Shown here: one piece after another, positions 16,439 through 24,770 of the stretch
Position numbering within the stretch: the first letter of the stretch is position 1
Layout: every line of letters begins with the position of its first letter
DNA from: Candidatus Nitrosacidococcus sp. I8
GTDB lineage: Bacteria > Pseudomonadota > Gammaproteobacteria > Nitrosococcales > Nitrosococcaceae
NCBI RefSeq assembly: GCF_945836005.1
Contig: NZ_OX241534.1
Span: forward strand, 1,784,275 to 1,848,274
Length of the DNA stretch: 64,000 nt
Reading direction: 5' to 3'
Notes under the pieces: model-generated
Told to the model about the DNA's origin: nothing
Database searches by the model: none
What the model saw: only the letters and a program-made list of their open reading frames with translations
Position numbers and translations under genes: made by a program

Positions 16439-17029
16439 TTGAACCGATCAGCTAGAATTCGCCGGGAAACATCAGAAACTCGGATTGAAATTGTTTTGAA
16501 TCTATTAGGAAAAGGAGATTTTTCTGCTAAAACTGATATTCCTTTTCTTGATCATATGCTTAATCAAGTAGCGCAGCATGGGTTAATTGATCTTGATATA
16601 AATGCATCTGGAGATCTACATATCGATTATCATCATAGTGTGGAAGATATTGGTATAACCTTAGGTCAAGCTTTAAAACAAGCAATTGGTGATAAAATTG
16701 GTATTCAGCGATACGGTTATGCTTATGTTCCATTGGATGAGGCTCTCTCTAGAGTAGTATTAGATTTTTCAGGGCGCCCCAGCCTTCATTATCGGGTACT
16801 CTATTCTCAGCATTATATTAATAACTTCGATGTAGATCTAATTCAGGAGTTCTTTCAAGGGTTAGTAAATCATGCTGCAATAACTTTACATATAGATAAT
16901 TTGCAGGGACGTAATACCCATCATATTGTGGAGACTATTTTTAAAGCCTTTGGTCGTGCTCTTAGGATGGCAGTGGAGCAAGACCCTCGGCGAGGAAGTA
17001 TACTCCCTTCCACTAAAGGATCTCTATAA
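16439..17029 (+). CDS. hisB: Imidazoleglycerol-phosphate dehydratase
   Basis: Sixth step of histidine synthesis. The 196-residue, monofunctional form (no N-terminal phosphatase domain) has the paired metal-binding motifs: [11 protein letters not shown] and DYHHSVED in the first half, and NHAAITLH and NTHHIVE in the second. The start is TTG with a TAGGA ribosome binding site 9 bp upstream. No in-frame ATG or GTG lies nearby, and the TTG fits the conserved RxxETSET N-terminus. It is the first of six his genes. Confidence 0.96.
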   Translation: MNRSARIRRETSETRIEIVLNLLGKGDFSAKTDIPFLDHMLNQVAQHGLIDLDINASGDLHIDYHHSVEDIGITLGQALKQAIGDKIGIQRYGYAYVPLDEALSRVVLDFSGRPSLHYRVLYSQHYINNFDVDLIQEFFQGLVNHAAITLHIDNLQGRNTHHIVETIFKAFGRALRMAVEQDPRRGSILPSTKGSL

Positions 17030-17068
17030 AATAGCGAAATAGTACTTTTACTTTTTGGATAACCTTAT

Positions 17069-17704
17069 ATGTCCCATGTTGCAATCATTGATTATGGAAT
17101 GGGTAATCTTAGATCGGTGTCAAGAGCTTTAGAAAAAGCAGCAGAAGGAAAAAAAATTAGTATAAAAATCACTAATAACCCACAGGTGATAAAAGCAGCA
17201 GAGAGAGTAGTTTTTCCTGGGGTAGGTGCTATTCGAGATTGTATGCAGGAGCTACGGAATCTAAATCTGGAATCCACTATAAGAGAGTGTGCAGCAAATA
17301 AACCATTTTTAGGGGTATGCCTTGGCATGCAAGCACTTTTTGAGTTTAGCGAAGAAAATGAAGGGACGCCATGTTTTGGAATAGTTCCTGGAAAAGTATG
17401 CCACTTTAGTACTAATCAGCTATCTTTAAAGATCCCCCATATGGGATGGAATATAGTTCATCAACAATATAACCACCCTCTTTGGCAGGATATCCCTCAA
17501 AATAGTCGATTTTACTTCGTCCATAGCTATTATATAGTACCCCAGCAATCATCCTTAATTACAGGCACTACAGATTATATTACAACTTTTGCATCGGCTT
17601 TTACTCAAAAAAATATCTTTCTAGCACAGTTTCATCCAGAAAAAAGCCAGCAATTGGGGGTACAATTTCTTACTAATTTTTTAACATGGAATGGTACAAC
17701 TTAA
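17069..17704 (+). CDS. hisH: Imidazole glycerol phosphate synthase, glutaminase subunit
   Basis: Class I glutamine amidotransferase that supplies ammonia to HisF. The 211-residue protein carries the catalytic triad C84 (GVCLGMQ), H189 and E191 (QFHPEKS), and the oxyanion segment PGVGA at 50-54. The N-terminus IDYGMGNLRSV is typical. It lies 39 bp after hisB and is separated from its partner hisF by hisA, the usual arrangement. Confidence 0.97.
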   Translation: MSHVAIIDYGMGNLRSVSRALEKAAEGKKISIKITNNPQVIKAAERVVFPGVGAIRDCMQELRNLNLESTIRECAANKPFLGVCLGMQALFEFSEENEGTPCFGIVPGKVCHFSTNQLSLKIPHMGWNIVHQQYNHPLWQDIPQNSRFYFVHSYYIVPQQSSLITGTTDYITTFASAFTQKNIFLAQFHPEKSQQLGVQFLTNFLTWNGTT

Positions 17705-17749
17705 AATATTTTCTTAAGGCTATATACCTCGGGAGCTAATAAAAAACTA

Positions 17750-18481
17750 ATGTTACTGATACCTGCTATTGATCTTAAAGGAGGAAAATGTGTTCGTTTA
17801 CGCCAAGGGCGTATGGAAGAAGATACAGTCTTCTCTAATAATCCTATTGCTATGGCTCTACATTGGGCGGAGTTAGGTGCTACAAGATTGCATCTCATTG
17901 ATTTAGATGGTGCATTTGCAGGTAAACCTGTTAATGCTGATATTATCTATGATATTACTCAGGCACTACCGGATATTGATATTCAAGTGGGCGGTGGGAT
18001 TCGCGATGGGGATACTATCCAAACCTATTTAGATGCAGGCGTTCGCTACGTTATTATTGGTACTAAAGCTATTAATGCACCTCATTTTGTTTCAGATGCC
18101 TGTCTTGAATTCCCAGGCCATATTATCTTAGGGTTAGATGCCAAAGACGGTAAAATTGCTATTGATGGATGGTCTAAGCTCTCTCGTCATAGCGTTATTG
18201 ACATTGCACAACATTTTGAAAAAGATGGTGTAGAGGCTATTATTTATACAGATATTCAGCGCGATGGCATGATGAATGGGGTCAATGCTGAAGCTACGAG
18301 TAAATTAGCAGAAAAAATTAGTATTCCGGTAATTGCTTCTGGAGGAGTTTCTTCGTTAGAAGATATAAATAAATTACATCAATATGAGGAAAAAGGAATT
18401 GCAGGAGCAGTTATTGGTCGTGCTCTATATGAAGGGAAAATAAATTTAACTCAAGCACTTTCTTTAGTGCAATCAAAGTAA
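17750..18481 (+). CDS. hisA: ProFAR isomerase (HisA)
   Basis: Amadori isomerase of histidine synthesis, a TIM barrel of 243 residues. Catalytic acids D8 (PAIDLKGG) and D130 (LGLDAKDG) are present, as are phosphate-binding glycines in QVGGGIRDG and ASGGVSS. The ATG at 17750 gives the family's normal N-terminus [16 protein letters not shown] sequence is 14 bp away, further than usual, so initiation may be weak. Confidence 0.97.
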   Translation: MLLIPAIDLKGGKCVRLRQGRMEEDTVFSNNPIAMALHWAELGATRLHLIDLDGAFAGKPVNADIIYDITQALPDIDIQVGGGIRDGDTIQTYLDAGVRYVIIGTKAINAPHFVSDACLEFPGHIILGLDAKDGKIAIDGWSKLSRHSVIDIAQHFEKDGVEAIIYTDIQRDGMMNGVNAEATSKLAEKISIPVIASGGVSSLEDINKLHQYEEKGIAGAVIGRALYEGKINLTQALSLVQSK

Positions 18482-18515
18482 TAAATTTTTCTTTTATTAA
18501 ATTCGATTTATTGAT

Positions 18516-19289
18516 ATGGGTTTAGCTAAACGGATTATTCCTTGTTTAGATGTGGATAATGGACGTGTTGTTAAAGGGGTTCGTTTTGTTGATATTCGTG
18601 ACGCAGGCGATCCTGCAGAAATTGCTCAACGCTATGATGAACAAGGTGCAGATGAAATTACTTTTCTAGATATTACCGCTAGTAGTGATAACCGAGACAC
18701 TATGGTGCATACTATTGAAGCCATTGCAGAAAGAGTATTTATTCCCTTAACCGTAGGGGGGGGAATACGGAGCTTAAATGATATTCGGAGAATGCTTGTT
18801 GCTGGAGCTGATAAAGTAAGTATTAACACTGCAGCAATCCACCGACCTAAATTAGTGAAAGAAGCTGCAGATCGCTTTGGTACCCAATGTATCGTTGTCG
18901 CTATAGATGCTATGAGAGTTTCTGCTGAAAATAAGCCAGATCGATGGGAAATATCTACCCATGGAGGTCGTAAAAAAACTGGGATAGATGCAGTAGAATG
19001 GGCAATCAAAATGGCTCAATTTGGCGCAGGTGAAATTTTGCTGACAAGTATGGATCGAGATGGAACTAAAGAAGGATTTGATTTACGGTTGACACGTACT
19101 ATTAGTGAGGCTGTTTCTATTCCTGTGATTGCCTCTGGGGGGGTAGGTAATTTAGATCACCTAGTTGCCGGAATTTTAGAAGGAAAAGCGGATGCGGTAT
19201 TAGCTGCCAGTATTTTTCATTTTGGTCAGTATACAATTGCAGAGGCAAAGCATCATCTAGCAACCCATAATATTGAAGTAAGGTTATAA
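18516..19289 (+). CDS. hisF: Imidazole glycerol phosphate synthase, cyclase subunit
   Basis: TIM-barrel cyclase that uses HisH-derived ammonia to form IGP and AICAR. The 257-residue protein begins [21 protein letters not shown], read here as [11 protein letters not shown], with catalytic D12 and D131 (VVAIDAM). Phosphate-binding LTVGGGIRS and VIASGGVGN are intact. Its TAA stop overlaps the hisI start by one base (TAATG), indicating coupled translation. Confidence 0.97.
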   Translation: MGLAKRIIPCLDVDNGRVVKGVRFVDIRDAGDPAEIAQRYDEQGADEITFLDITASSDNRDTMVHTIEAIAERVFIPLTVGGGIRSLNDIRRMLVAGADKVSINTAAIHRPKLVKEAADRFGTQCIVVAIDAMRVSAENKPDRWEISTHGGRKKTGIDAVEWAIKMAQFGAGEILLTSMDRDGTKEGFDLRLTRTISEAVSIPVIASGGVGNLDHLVAGILEGKADAVLAASIFHFGQYTIAEAKHHLATHNIEVRL

Positions 19290-19675
19290 TGAGTAGCTGG
19301 TTAGATGATGTTGCATGGAATGAGAAAGGGCTAGTGCCTGTCATTACCCAAGAGATAAACACGGGTAAAGTGCTTATGTTTGCTTGGATGAATCGGCAAT
19401 CTTTAGAAATAACGGCAGATACTGGCTATGTAGTGTATTGGTCTCGATCTCGATCATGCCTATGGCGTAAAGGAGAACGGTCAGGGCATGAACAAATTGT
19501 TAAGAATATTCTTCTCGATTGTGATAATGATACCTTATTAATCCAAGTCGAACAAAAAGGCGGTATTGCTTGTCACACAGGACGGCATCATTGTTTTTTT
19601 AAACAGTTAAAAAATAAAAGTTGGAAAGCAACCGATCCTATTTTAAAGGATCCAAACATTATTTATGGAAGCTAA
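19289..19675 (+). CDS. hisI: Phosphoribosyl-AMP cyclohydrolase
   Basis: Third step of histidine synthesis; a zinc/magnesium hydrolase of 128 residues. The conserved NxxGLVPVITQ, MFAWMN, YWSRSRxxLWRKGExSGH and DCDNDTLL segments are present, with zinc-binding cysteines in LDCD and GGIACHTG. It is separate from HisE, as is common outside enterics, and abuts hisE with no gap. The ATG overlaps the hisF stop. Confidence 0.96.
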   Translation: MSSWLDDVAWNEKGLVPVITQEINTGKVLMFAWMNRQSLEITADTGYVVYWSRSRSCLWRKGERSGHEQIVKNILLDCDNDTLLIQVEQKGGIACHTGRHHCFFKQLKNKSWKATDPILKDPNIIYGS

Positions 19676-19996
19676 ATGAGCGATATTTTTAAGCAGCTAG
19701 CCACCATAGCAAATGATCGTAAAAATGCAGATCCAAAATTTTCTTATATTGCAAGTCTCTATGAAGCAGGGCTAGACAAAATTTTACAAAAACTTGGAGA
19801 AGAAGCAATTGAGACAATTTTAGCAGCTAAGAGCGGGGAAAAAACAGATATTATTCATGAAACTGCTGATTTATGGTTTCATAGTCTAGTTATGCTCGTT
19901 CAATGTGATCTTCAGCCAGAAGAAGTTTTTAAAGAATTAGAACGACGCTTTGATTTATCTGGCTTAGAAGAAAAACAAAATCGGAAAGGTAAGTAG
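19676..19996 (+). CDS. hisE: Phosphoribosyl-ATP pyrophosphohydrolase
   Basis: Second step of histidine synthesis; an all-alpha MazG-like fold of 106 residues. The metal-binding acids lie in [13 protein letters not shown] and [13 protein letters not shown]. It starts directly after the hisI stop, and hinT follows after 2 bp. hisG, hisD and hisC are not in this window, so the pathway is split across loci. Confidence 0.95.
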   Translation: MSDIFKQLATIANDRKNADPKFSYIASLYEAGLDKILQKLGEEAIETILAAKSGEKTDIIHETADLWFHSLVMLVQCDLQPEEVFKELERRFDLSGLEEKQNRKGK

Positions 19997-19998
19997 TT

Positions 19999-20334
19999 AT
20001 GAAAGATCCAGAGTGTATTTTCTGTAAGATTATTAATAAAGAAATTTCTGCGGATATAGTATACAAAGATAAGATGGTAGTTGTTTTTAGAGATATTCAG
20101 CCACGTGCAAAAGTACACTTACTCCTTATTCCTCATCTGCATATCCCTAGTTTAGAACAGCTAGAACAGGAGCACCAAAATTTAATTAGGCATATGATAC
20201 TTTTACTACCCAAATTGGCTCATAGCCAAGGGCTGAATACTGGATTTCGTACCATAATTAATACTGGCCCAGCTGGCGGGCAAGAAATTAATCACCTACA
20301 TATTCATTTACTAGGTGGTGATTCAATTGAATAA
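19999..20334 (+). CDS. hinT: HIT-family purine nucleoside phosphoramidase
   Basis: A 111-residue histidine-triad protein that hydrolyses adenosine phosphoramidates such as AMP-lysine. The triad is H99, H101 and H103 in NHLHIHLLGG, and the zinc-like CIFCK near the N-terminus is typical of the HinT branch. It sits 2 bp after hisE and 16 bp before tatA, the his-hinT-tat linkage known from beta- and some gammaproteobacteria. Confidence 0.93.
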   Translation: MKDPECIFCKIINKEISADIVYKDKMVVVFRDIQPRAKVHLLLIPHLHIPSLEQLEQEHQNLIRHMILLLPKLAHSQGLNTGFRTIINTGPAGGQEINHLHIHLLGGDSIE

Positions 20335-20350
20335 TTATTAGGAGATAATA

Positions 20351-20608
20351 ATGGGTATAAGTGGTATTAGCATATGGCAATTGCTGATTATTCTGGGAAT
20401 TGTACTCGTATTATTTGGTACAAAGAAATTAAGAACTATTGGAGGCGATTTAGGAGAAGCAGTTAGAAATTTTCGAGAGGCTATGAAAGATGAGAAATCA
20501 TCCTCACCTATCTCTTCTCAACCAATGGAGATGGAGCATAAACAGCAGGATAATTTAACCTCCTCCCAAACTCAAAACAAAAATTTTGATAAATCTGAGA
20601 ATAATTAA
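20351..20608 (+). CDS. tatA: Sec-independent translocase subunit TatA
   Basis: Forms the membrane pore for folded Tat substrates. The 85-residue protein has one helix at about 6-22, the FGTKKL hinge at 22-27, an amphipathic helix through RNFREAMKD, and a disordered polar tail. A clear AGGAG ribosome binding site precedes the ATG. With only TatA, TatB and TatC here, it is the standard three-part system. Confidence 0.95.
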   Translation: MGISGISIWQLLIILGIVLVLFGTKKLRTIGGDLGEAVRNFREAMKDEKSSSPISSQPMEMEHKQQDNLTSSQTQNKNFDKSENN

Positions 20609-20648
20609 AATAGATATGAGTAGCCTCTAATTTACTTGCATAATCACT

Positions 20649-20930
20649 ATGTTTGATATTGGTTTTGGAGAAATTCTTGTTGTTTTCGTAGTACTTTTAT
20701 TAGTAGTGGGTCCTGAAAGAATACCCACAGTAGCACGTACGACTGCTCTATGGATAAAGAAAATACGCAGCCTAATATCTCAAGTTAAACAGGAGGTAGA
20801 GCAAGAACTTCACGCTGAAGAACTTCGCCAATCACTAAGAAAAAATATAGATTTACCGGATATTAAGAAACCTTCTCAAGGTTCTTCTCAGACCACTGAT
20901 CATATCAAGAAATCATCGGATGATTCATAG
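20649..20930 (+). CDS. tatB: Sec-independent translocase subunit TatB
   Basis: Receptor-complex subunit that binds Tat signal peptides with TatC. The 93-residue protein begins MFDIGFGEILVVFVVLLLVV, followed by GPERIP, which distinguishes TatB from TatA. A charged amphipathic helix and a serine-rich tail follow. Its TAG stop overlaps the GTG start of tatC by one base. It is shorter than E. coli TatB (171 residues), but the tail is variable in the family. Confidence 0.94.
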   Translation: MFDIGFGEILVVFVVLLLVVGPERIPTVARTTALWIKKIRSLISQVKQEVEQELHAEELRQSLRKNIDLPDIKKPSQGSSQTTDHIKKSSDDS

Positions 20931-21679
20931 TGCCTTATCAGGATTCTAACCAAGAAGAATTACCTTTTATTACTCATCTTATTGAGTTAAGGACCCGATT
21001 ATTACGCAGTATTATTACGATACTTGCGATTACCCTAATTCTCATTCCCTTCTCAAATAAGCTATACCAGTTACTTGCTCGTCCTTTGATGGCACATTTG
21101 CCTGAAAATAATTCTATGATAGCTACAGAAGTAACTGCTCCATTTCTGGCTCCATTAAAGCTAACTTTAGCAGTTGCTTTTGCCCTCTCTATTCCTATAG
21201 TGCTATACCAGATCTGGGCATTTGTTGCACCTGGGCTTTATAAAAATGAGCGTCTACTTATTTTTCCCCTCTTAATTGCAAGTACTTTTTTATTTTTCCT
21301 AGGAATCGCATTTGCTTATTTCTTAGTATTTCCTTTGATGTTTGGCTTCTTTACTCAAGCGGCTCCAGAGGGTATTGCAGTGATGACAGATATTAGTAAA
21401 TATTTAGATTTTGTACTGACTATGTTTTTTGCATTTGGTATTGCTTTTGAAGTACCTATTGCTGCGGTATTGCTAGTTTGGGTAGGAATTAGTAGTGTAG
21501 AGAGTTTACGAGAAAAACGCCCATACATCATCGTAGCCGCTTTTGTGATTGGTATGCTACTTACCCCACCAGATGTTTTTTCCCAAACCCTTCTTGCAAT
21601 TCCTATGTGGCTTTTATTTGAACTAGGCATATGGTTTGCCCAGTATTTTGTGCCTAAAAAAATAAATGTAGAGGAATAA
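20930..21679 (+). CDS. tatC: Sec-independent translocase subunit TatC
   Basis: Six-helix core of the Tat receptor, 249 residues. The N-terminal signature ELPFITHLIELRTRLLRS, the YQIWAFVAPGLYKNER segment and the family's glutamate in AFGIAFEVP are present. The start is GTG, overlapping the tatB stop (TAGTG); this gives the normal N-terminus. A further 104 bp of non-coding DNA, with a weak hairpin GGAATAA/TTATTCC (21748-21769), precedes the antiporter gene. Confidence 0.96.
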   Translation: MPYQDSNQEELPFITHLIELRTRLLRSIITILAITLILIPFSNKLYQLLARPLMAHLPENNSMIATEVTAPFLAPLKLTLAVAFALSIPIVLYQIWAFVAPGLYKNERLLIFPLLIASTFLFFLGIAFAYFLVFPLMFGFFTQAAPEGIAVMTDISKYLDFVLTMFFAFGIAFEVPIAAVLLVWVGISSVESLREKRPYIIVAAFVIGMLLTPPDVFSQTLLAIPMWLLFELGIWFAQYFVPKKINVEE

Positions 21680-21783
21680 TAGTTATATTTTAAGTTTTCA
21701 TTGATTCATCATTTTTTTAAAAGTAAAAATACTACCTAATATTTATAGGAATAAAAGTTATCTTATTCCGCTGCCTATAAAAC

Positions 21784-23331
21784 ATGGAAATTTTCTGGAT
21801 TGCTATTGCTTATATTCTAGGGTTAGTTGCCTCTCATTTAGGGCTCCCTCCCCTTGTAGGTTATTTAGTAGGGGGGTTTATTCTTGGAGAGTGGAATATA
21901 GGTGAAAACCCTACGATTCACGCTATTTCTGATATTGGTGTGCTACTCCTATTATTTAGCGTAGGGCTTAAGATAAATATAAGAAGCCTATTACGATGGG
22001 AAGTATTAGGAGTTGGTTTTAGTTATTTAATCATTTCAAGCGTTGGTAGTATTTTATTACTTTTATTGGCAGGAACACCTCTACTTGCTGCTATATTTCT
22101 CGGTTTAGGACTTTCATTCTCTAGTACCGTTTTTGCTGCTAAAACTCTTGAGGAAAAGGGAAGTATTGGTGCTTTCCATGGACGGCTTGCTATAGGTATT
22201 TTGGTATTACAAGATTTAGTAGCTGTTACCATGTTGGTTTTTATTCAAGGAAGCTCCTTTTCACCTTGGATACTAGCATTTTTAATCAGCGTCCCAATAA
22301 TACGTCTATTTCTTAGGAGTCTGCTTACTTGGAGCGGTCATAAAGAATTATTATTACTCTATGGGTTACTCATCACTCTTGGCGGAAGTGAAGCTTTTAA
22401 ATCCTTAGGATTAAGCGGTGAATTAGGGGCGTTAGTTGCTGGAATGTTACTTACAGGTCACCTCCATACAGAAGAACTCTCTAAAACTCTTTGGGGATTA
22501 AAAGAAGTTTTCTTAGTTGGTTTTTTTTTACAAATTGGTTTTGGCGGATTACCTGGGTTACATGATGGAATATGGATACTTTTATTCACTGTACTCTTAC
22601 CTCTAAGAGTCATTATTTATTTCTTTCTTGGTATATTTTTTCAGCTTAAGGCGAGAACAGCTTTCCTTACTACCCTAGCATTGTCTAGCTATAGTGAATT
22701 TACTTTAATTGTAGGTGCTGCGGCAGTTAAAAGTAACATCTTACCCGCTACTTGGCTCCCTGTTTTAGCATTATTGGTTACTGCTTCTTTAATTATTGCT
22801 GCTCCCTTAAATAAGATGTCCTATGAGCTATTTACTTACTTTGAGAAGTGGCTGATTTCTTTTGAGCGTAAAATTCCTCACCCAGAAGGAGAAGCTCCAG
22901 ATATCCGAAAAACCACTTGGCTTATCGTGGGTATGGGGCAATCAGGAACAGCTGCTTATGATTTTCTTGCACAAAAACATCAACGAGTGCAAGGATTAGA
23001 TTCAGATTTACTCGTAGTTCAACAGCAACAAAAACAAAGTCGGCAAGTAAACTACGGAGATGCAGAGGATCCAGACTTGTTGAATAAAATAAATCTAAAA
23101 CCTATGATTGGCATTATTTTAGGGATGCCAGAACTAGCAACTAAACTGCATCTTGCACAAAAATTACGCCAAAATGACTACTCAGGTATAGTAGCAGCTA
23201 TGAGTCTCTATCCTGAAGAGGATTCTAAACTCTACAATAGTGGAATAAATTTAATTTCTCACCCCTTTGCTGATGTAGGGGAACGGCTAGCAGAGCGTGC
23301 TTTGGCACAAAAACGATTACGTCATAAATAA
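21784..23331 (+). CDS. CPA2 cation:proton antiporter with C-terminal TrkA-N domain
   Basis: A Kef/YbaL-type antiporter of 515 residues: about 12 membrane helices to residue 350 (LPPLVGYLVGGFILG at 21-35; VLQDLVAV at 141-148 with the family's essential Asp), then a nucleotide-binding RCK/TrkA-N domain with GMGQSG at 383-388. There is no TrkA-C part. Such proteins exchange K+ or Na+ for protons, gated by nucleotide or thiol ligands; the ion cannot be told from sequence. It is the first of three transporter genes in a row. Confidence 0.85.
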   Translation: MEIFWIAIAYILGLVASHLGLPPLVGYLVGGFILGEWNIGENPTIHAISDIGVLLLLFSVGLKINIRSLLRWEVLGVGFSYLIISSVGSILLLLLAGTPLLAAIFLGLGLSFSSTVFAAKTLEEKGSIGAFHGRLAIGILVLQDLVAVTMLVFIQGSSFSPWILAFLISVPIIRLFLRSLLTWSGHKELLLLYGLLITLGGSEAFKSLGLSGELGALVAGMLLTGHLHTEELSKTLWGLKEVFLVGFFLQIGFGGLPGLHDGIWILLFTVLLPLRVIIYFFLGIFFQLKARTAFLTTLALSSYSEFTLIVGAAAVKSNILPATWLPVLALLVTASLIIAAPLNKMSYELFTYFEKWLISFERKIPHPEGEAPDIRKTTWLIVGMGQSGTAAYDFLAQKHQRVQGLDSDLLVVQQQQKQSRQVNYGDAEDPDLLNKINLKPMIGIILGMPELATKLHLAQKLRQNDYSGIVAAMSLYPEEDSKLYNSGINLISHPFADVGERLAERALAQKRLRHK

Positions 23332-23351
23332 TACCACAAAATTATTAGAAA

Positions 23352-24734
23352 ATGCGTATATTCCGTACTAAACCTATCCATGAAGATGTTCATAACACTA
23401 CCGATTTAAAAAGAGTATTAGGTGCAGTAGACCTTATTTTTCTAGGGATCGGTGCTACTATTGGAGCAGGTATTTTTGTATTGACAGGTATTGCCGCAGC
23501 AAATTACGCAGGGCCTGCAGTAATTCTCTCTTTTGTAGTCGCAGGAGTTGCTGTTGCATTTACTGCCCTATCCTATGCTGAGCTTGCAACTACCATAGGG
23601 GGAGCAGGTAGTGCCTATGGATATAGCTATGCAGGATTAGGTGAAATAGTGGCTTGGATGATTGGCTGGATGCTACTTTTAGAGTATGCAGTAGCTATTT
23701 CTGCAGTATCCGTAGGTTGGTCTGGTTATGTTAGTAATGGATTATCCGCACTGGGATTTCAGATACCTGAGTTTTTTACCAAAGCACCAAGCCATGGCGG
23801 AATAATTAACTTACCTGCTATGGTGATAATTCTACTATTAGGTGGATTACTTGCGGGGGGAGCTAAAATAAGTGCACAGCTGAATGCCATTATGGTAATA
23901 GTTAAAGTTGCAGCTATACTGCTTTTTATTGGAGTAGCCCTATTTCATGTAAACACTCAGTATTGGACTCCTTTTATACCTTTTGGCTGGCAAGGTGTAA
24001 TGACAGGAGCAGCAAGTATCTTTTTTGCCTACATAGGTTTTGATGCAGTCTCTACCGCAGCAGAAGAAACAGAAAATCCACAAAGAAATTTACCTATTGG
24101 AATTTTAGGATCACTAGCTATTTGTACCCTGCTTTACATGCTGGTTGCTGCACTGCTTACAGGTATTGTACCTTACCCTTCTTTAGATGTTCCTTCTCCT
24201 GTTTCCGATTCCTTACTACAGCTAGGGAAAACATGGGCCTCTGGTATTGTTTCTATTGGTGCGATTGCAGGACTAACTACAGTCATGTTAGTACTTTACT
24301 TTGGGCTTACCCGCATTCTTTTTGCCATATCTCGAGATGGATTACTTCCTCCCTTTTTCTCTCAAGTGAATGAAAAAACTAAAACACCTACTCAAGTTAT
24401 TATCTTTTCTGGGATTATCATGGCAGTCATTGCCGCTTTTACCCCTTTAGATAAAATCGTTGAAATGACAAATATTGGTACTTTAAGTGCTTTTTCTGTA
24501 GTTTGCGCCGGTGTAGCAGTGCTTCGCTATACTCAACCTAATCTTTCTCGTCCTTTTCAAACTCCATGTAGTCCTATTATTCCCATATTAGGTATCCTTT
24601 CTTGTGTTTATCTAATGATTCACTTAAGTAGGGATACTTGGGTACATTTTTTTATTTGGATTGTAGTTGGGTTAATTGTGTATTTCATATACTCCTTCCG
24701 CCATAGCAAATTAGCCTGTGCAAAGGTAAACTAA
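23352..24734 (+). CDS. APC-superfamily amino acid permease (cationic/YfnA-like)
   Basis: A 460-residue, roughly 12-helix transporter. The N-terminal GIGATIGAGIFVLTG (about 37-51) is the unwound helix-1 substrate site of the APC fold, preceded by DLKRVLGAVDL. Helix 6 FFAYIGFDAVSTAAEE followed by NPQRNLPIGI is typical of the CAT/YfnA branch. A substrate among cationic or branched amino acids is likely but unproven. It lies 20 bp and 36 bp from the two antiporter genes, so all three are probably one transcript. Confidence 0.88.
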   Translation: MRIFRTKPIHEDVHNTTDLKRVLGAVDLIFLGIGATIGAGIFVLTGIAAANYAGPAVILSFVVAGVAVAFTALSYAELATTIGGAGSAYGYSYAGLGEIVAWMIGWMLLLEYAVAISAVSVGWSGYVSNGLSALGFQIPEFFTKAPSHGGIINLPAMVIILLLGGLLAGGAKISAQLNAIMVIVKVAAILLFIGVALFHVNTQYWTPFIPFGWQGVMTGAASIFFAYIGFDAVSTAAEETENPQRNLPIGILGSLAICTLLYMLVAALLTGIVPYPSLDVPSPVSDSLLQLGKTWASGIVSIGAIAGLTTVMLVLYFGLTRILFAISRDGLLPPFFSQVNEKTKTPTQVIIFSGIIMAVIAAFTPLDKIVEMTNIGTLSAFSVVCAGVAVLRYTQPNLSRPFQTPCSPIIPILGILSCVYLMIHLSRDTWVHFFIWIVVGLIVYFIYSFRHSKLACAKVN

Positions 24735-24770
24735 TAAGAGGGTTTATTTAAAAAATAGGTATAAATAATT

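Noticed and set aside
18551-18559. Perfect DnaA box (TGTGGATAA) in hisF
   Set aside because: A lone site within conserved codons (Asp-Val-Asp-Asn), with no AT-rich unwinding region or cluster. The origin is expected beyond the right edge, near dnaA.
18632-19009. 125-codon minus-strand open frame opposite hisF
   Set aside because: It is the reverse-strand shadow of hisF, a fully conserved enzyme, and has no homology or start signal.
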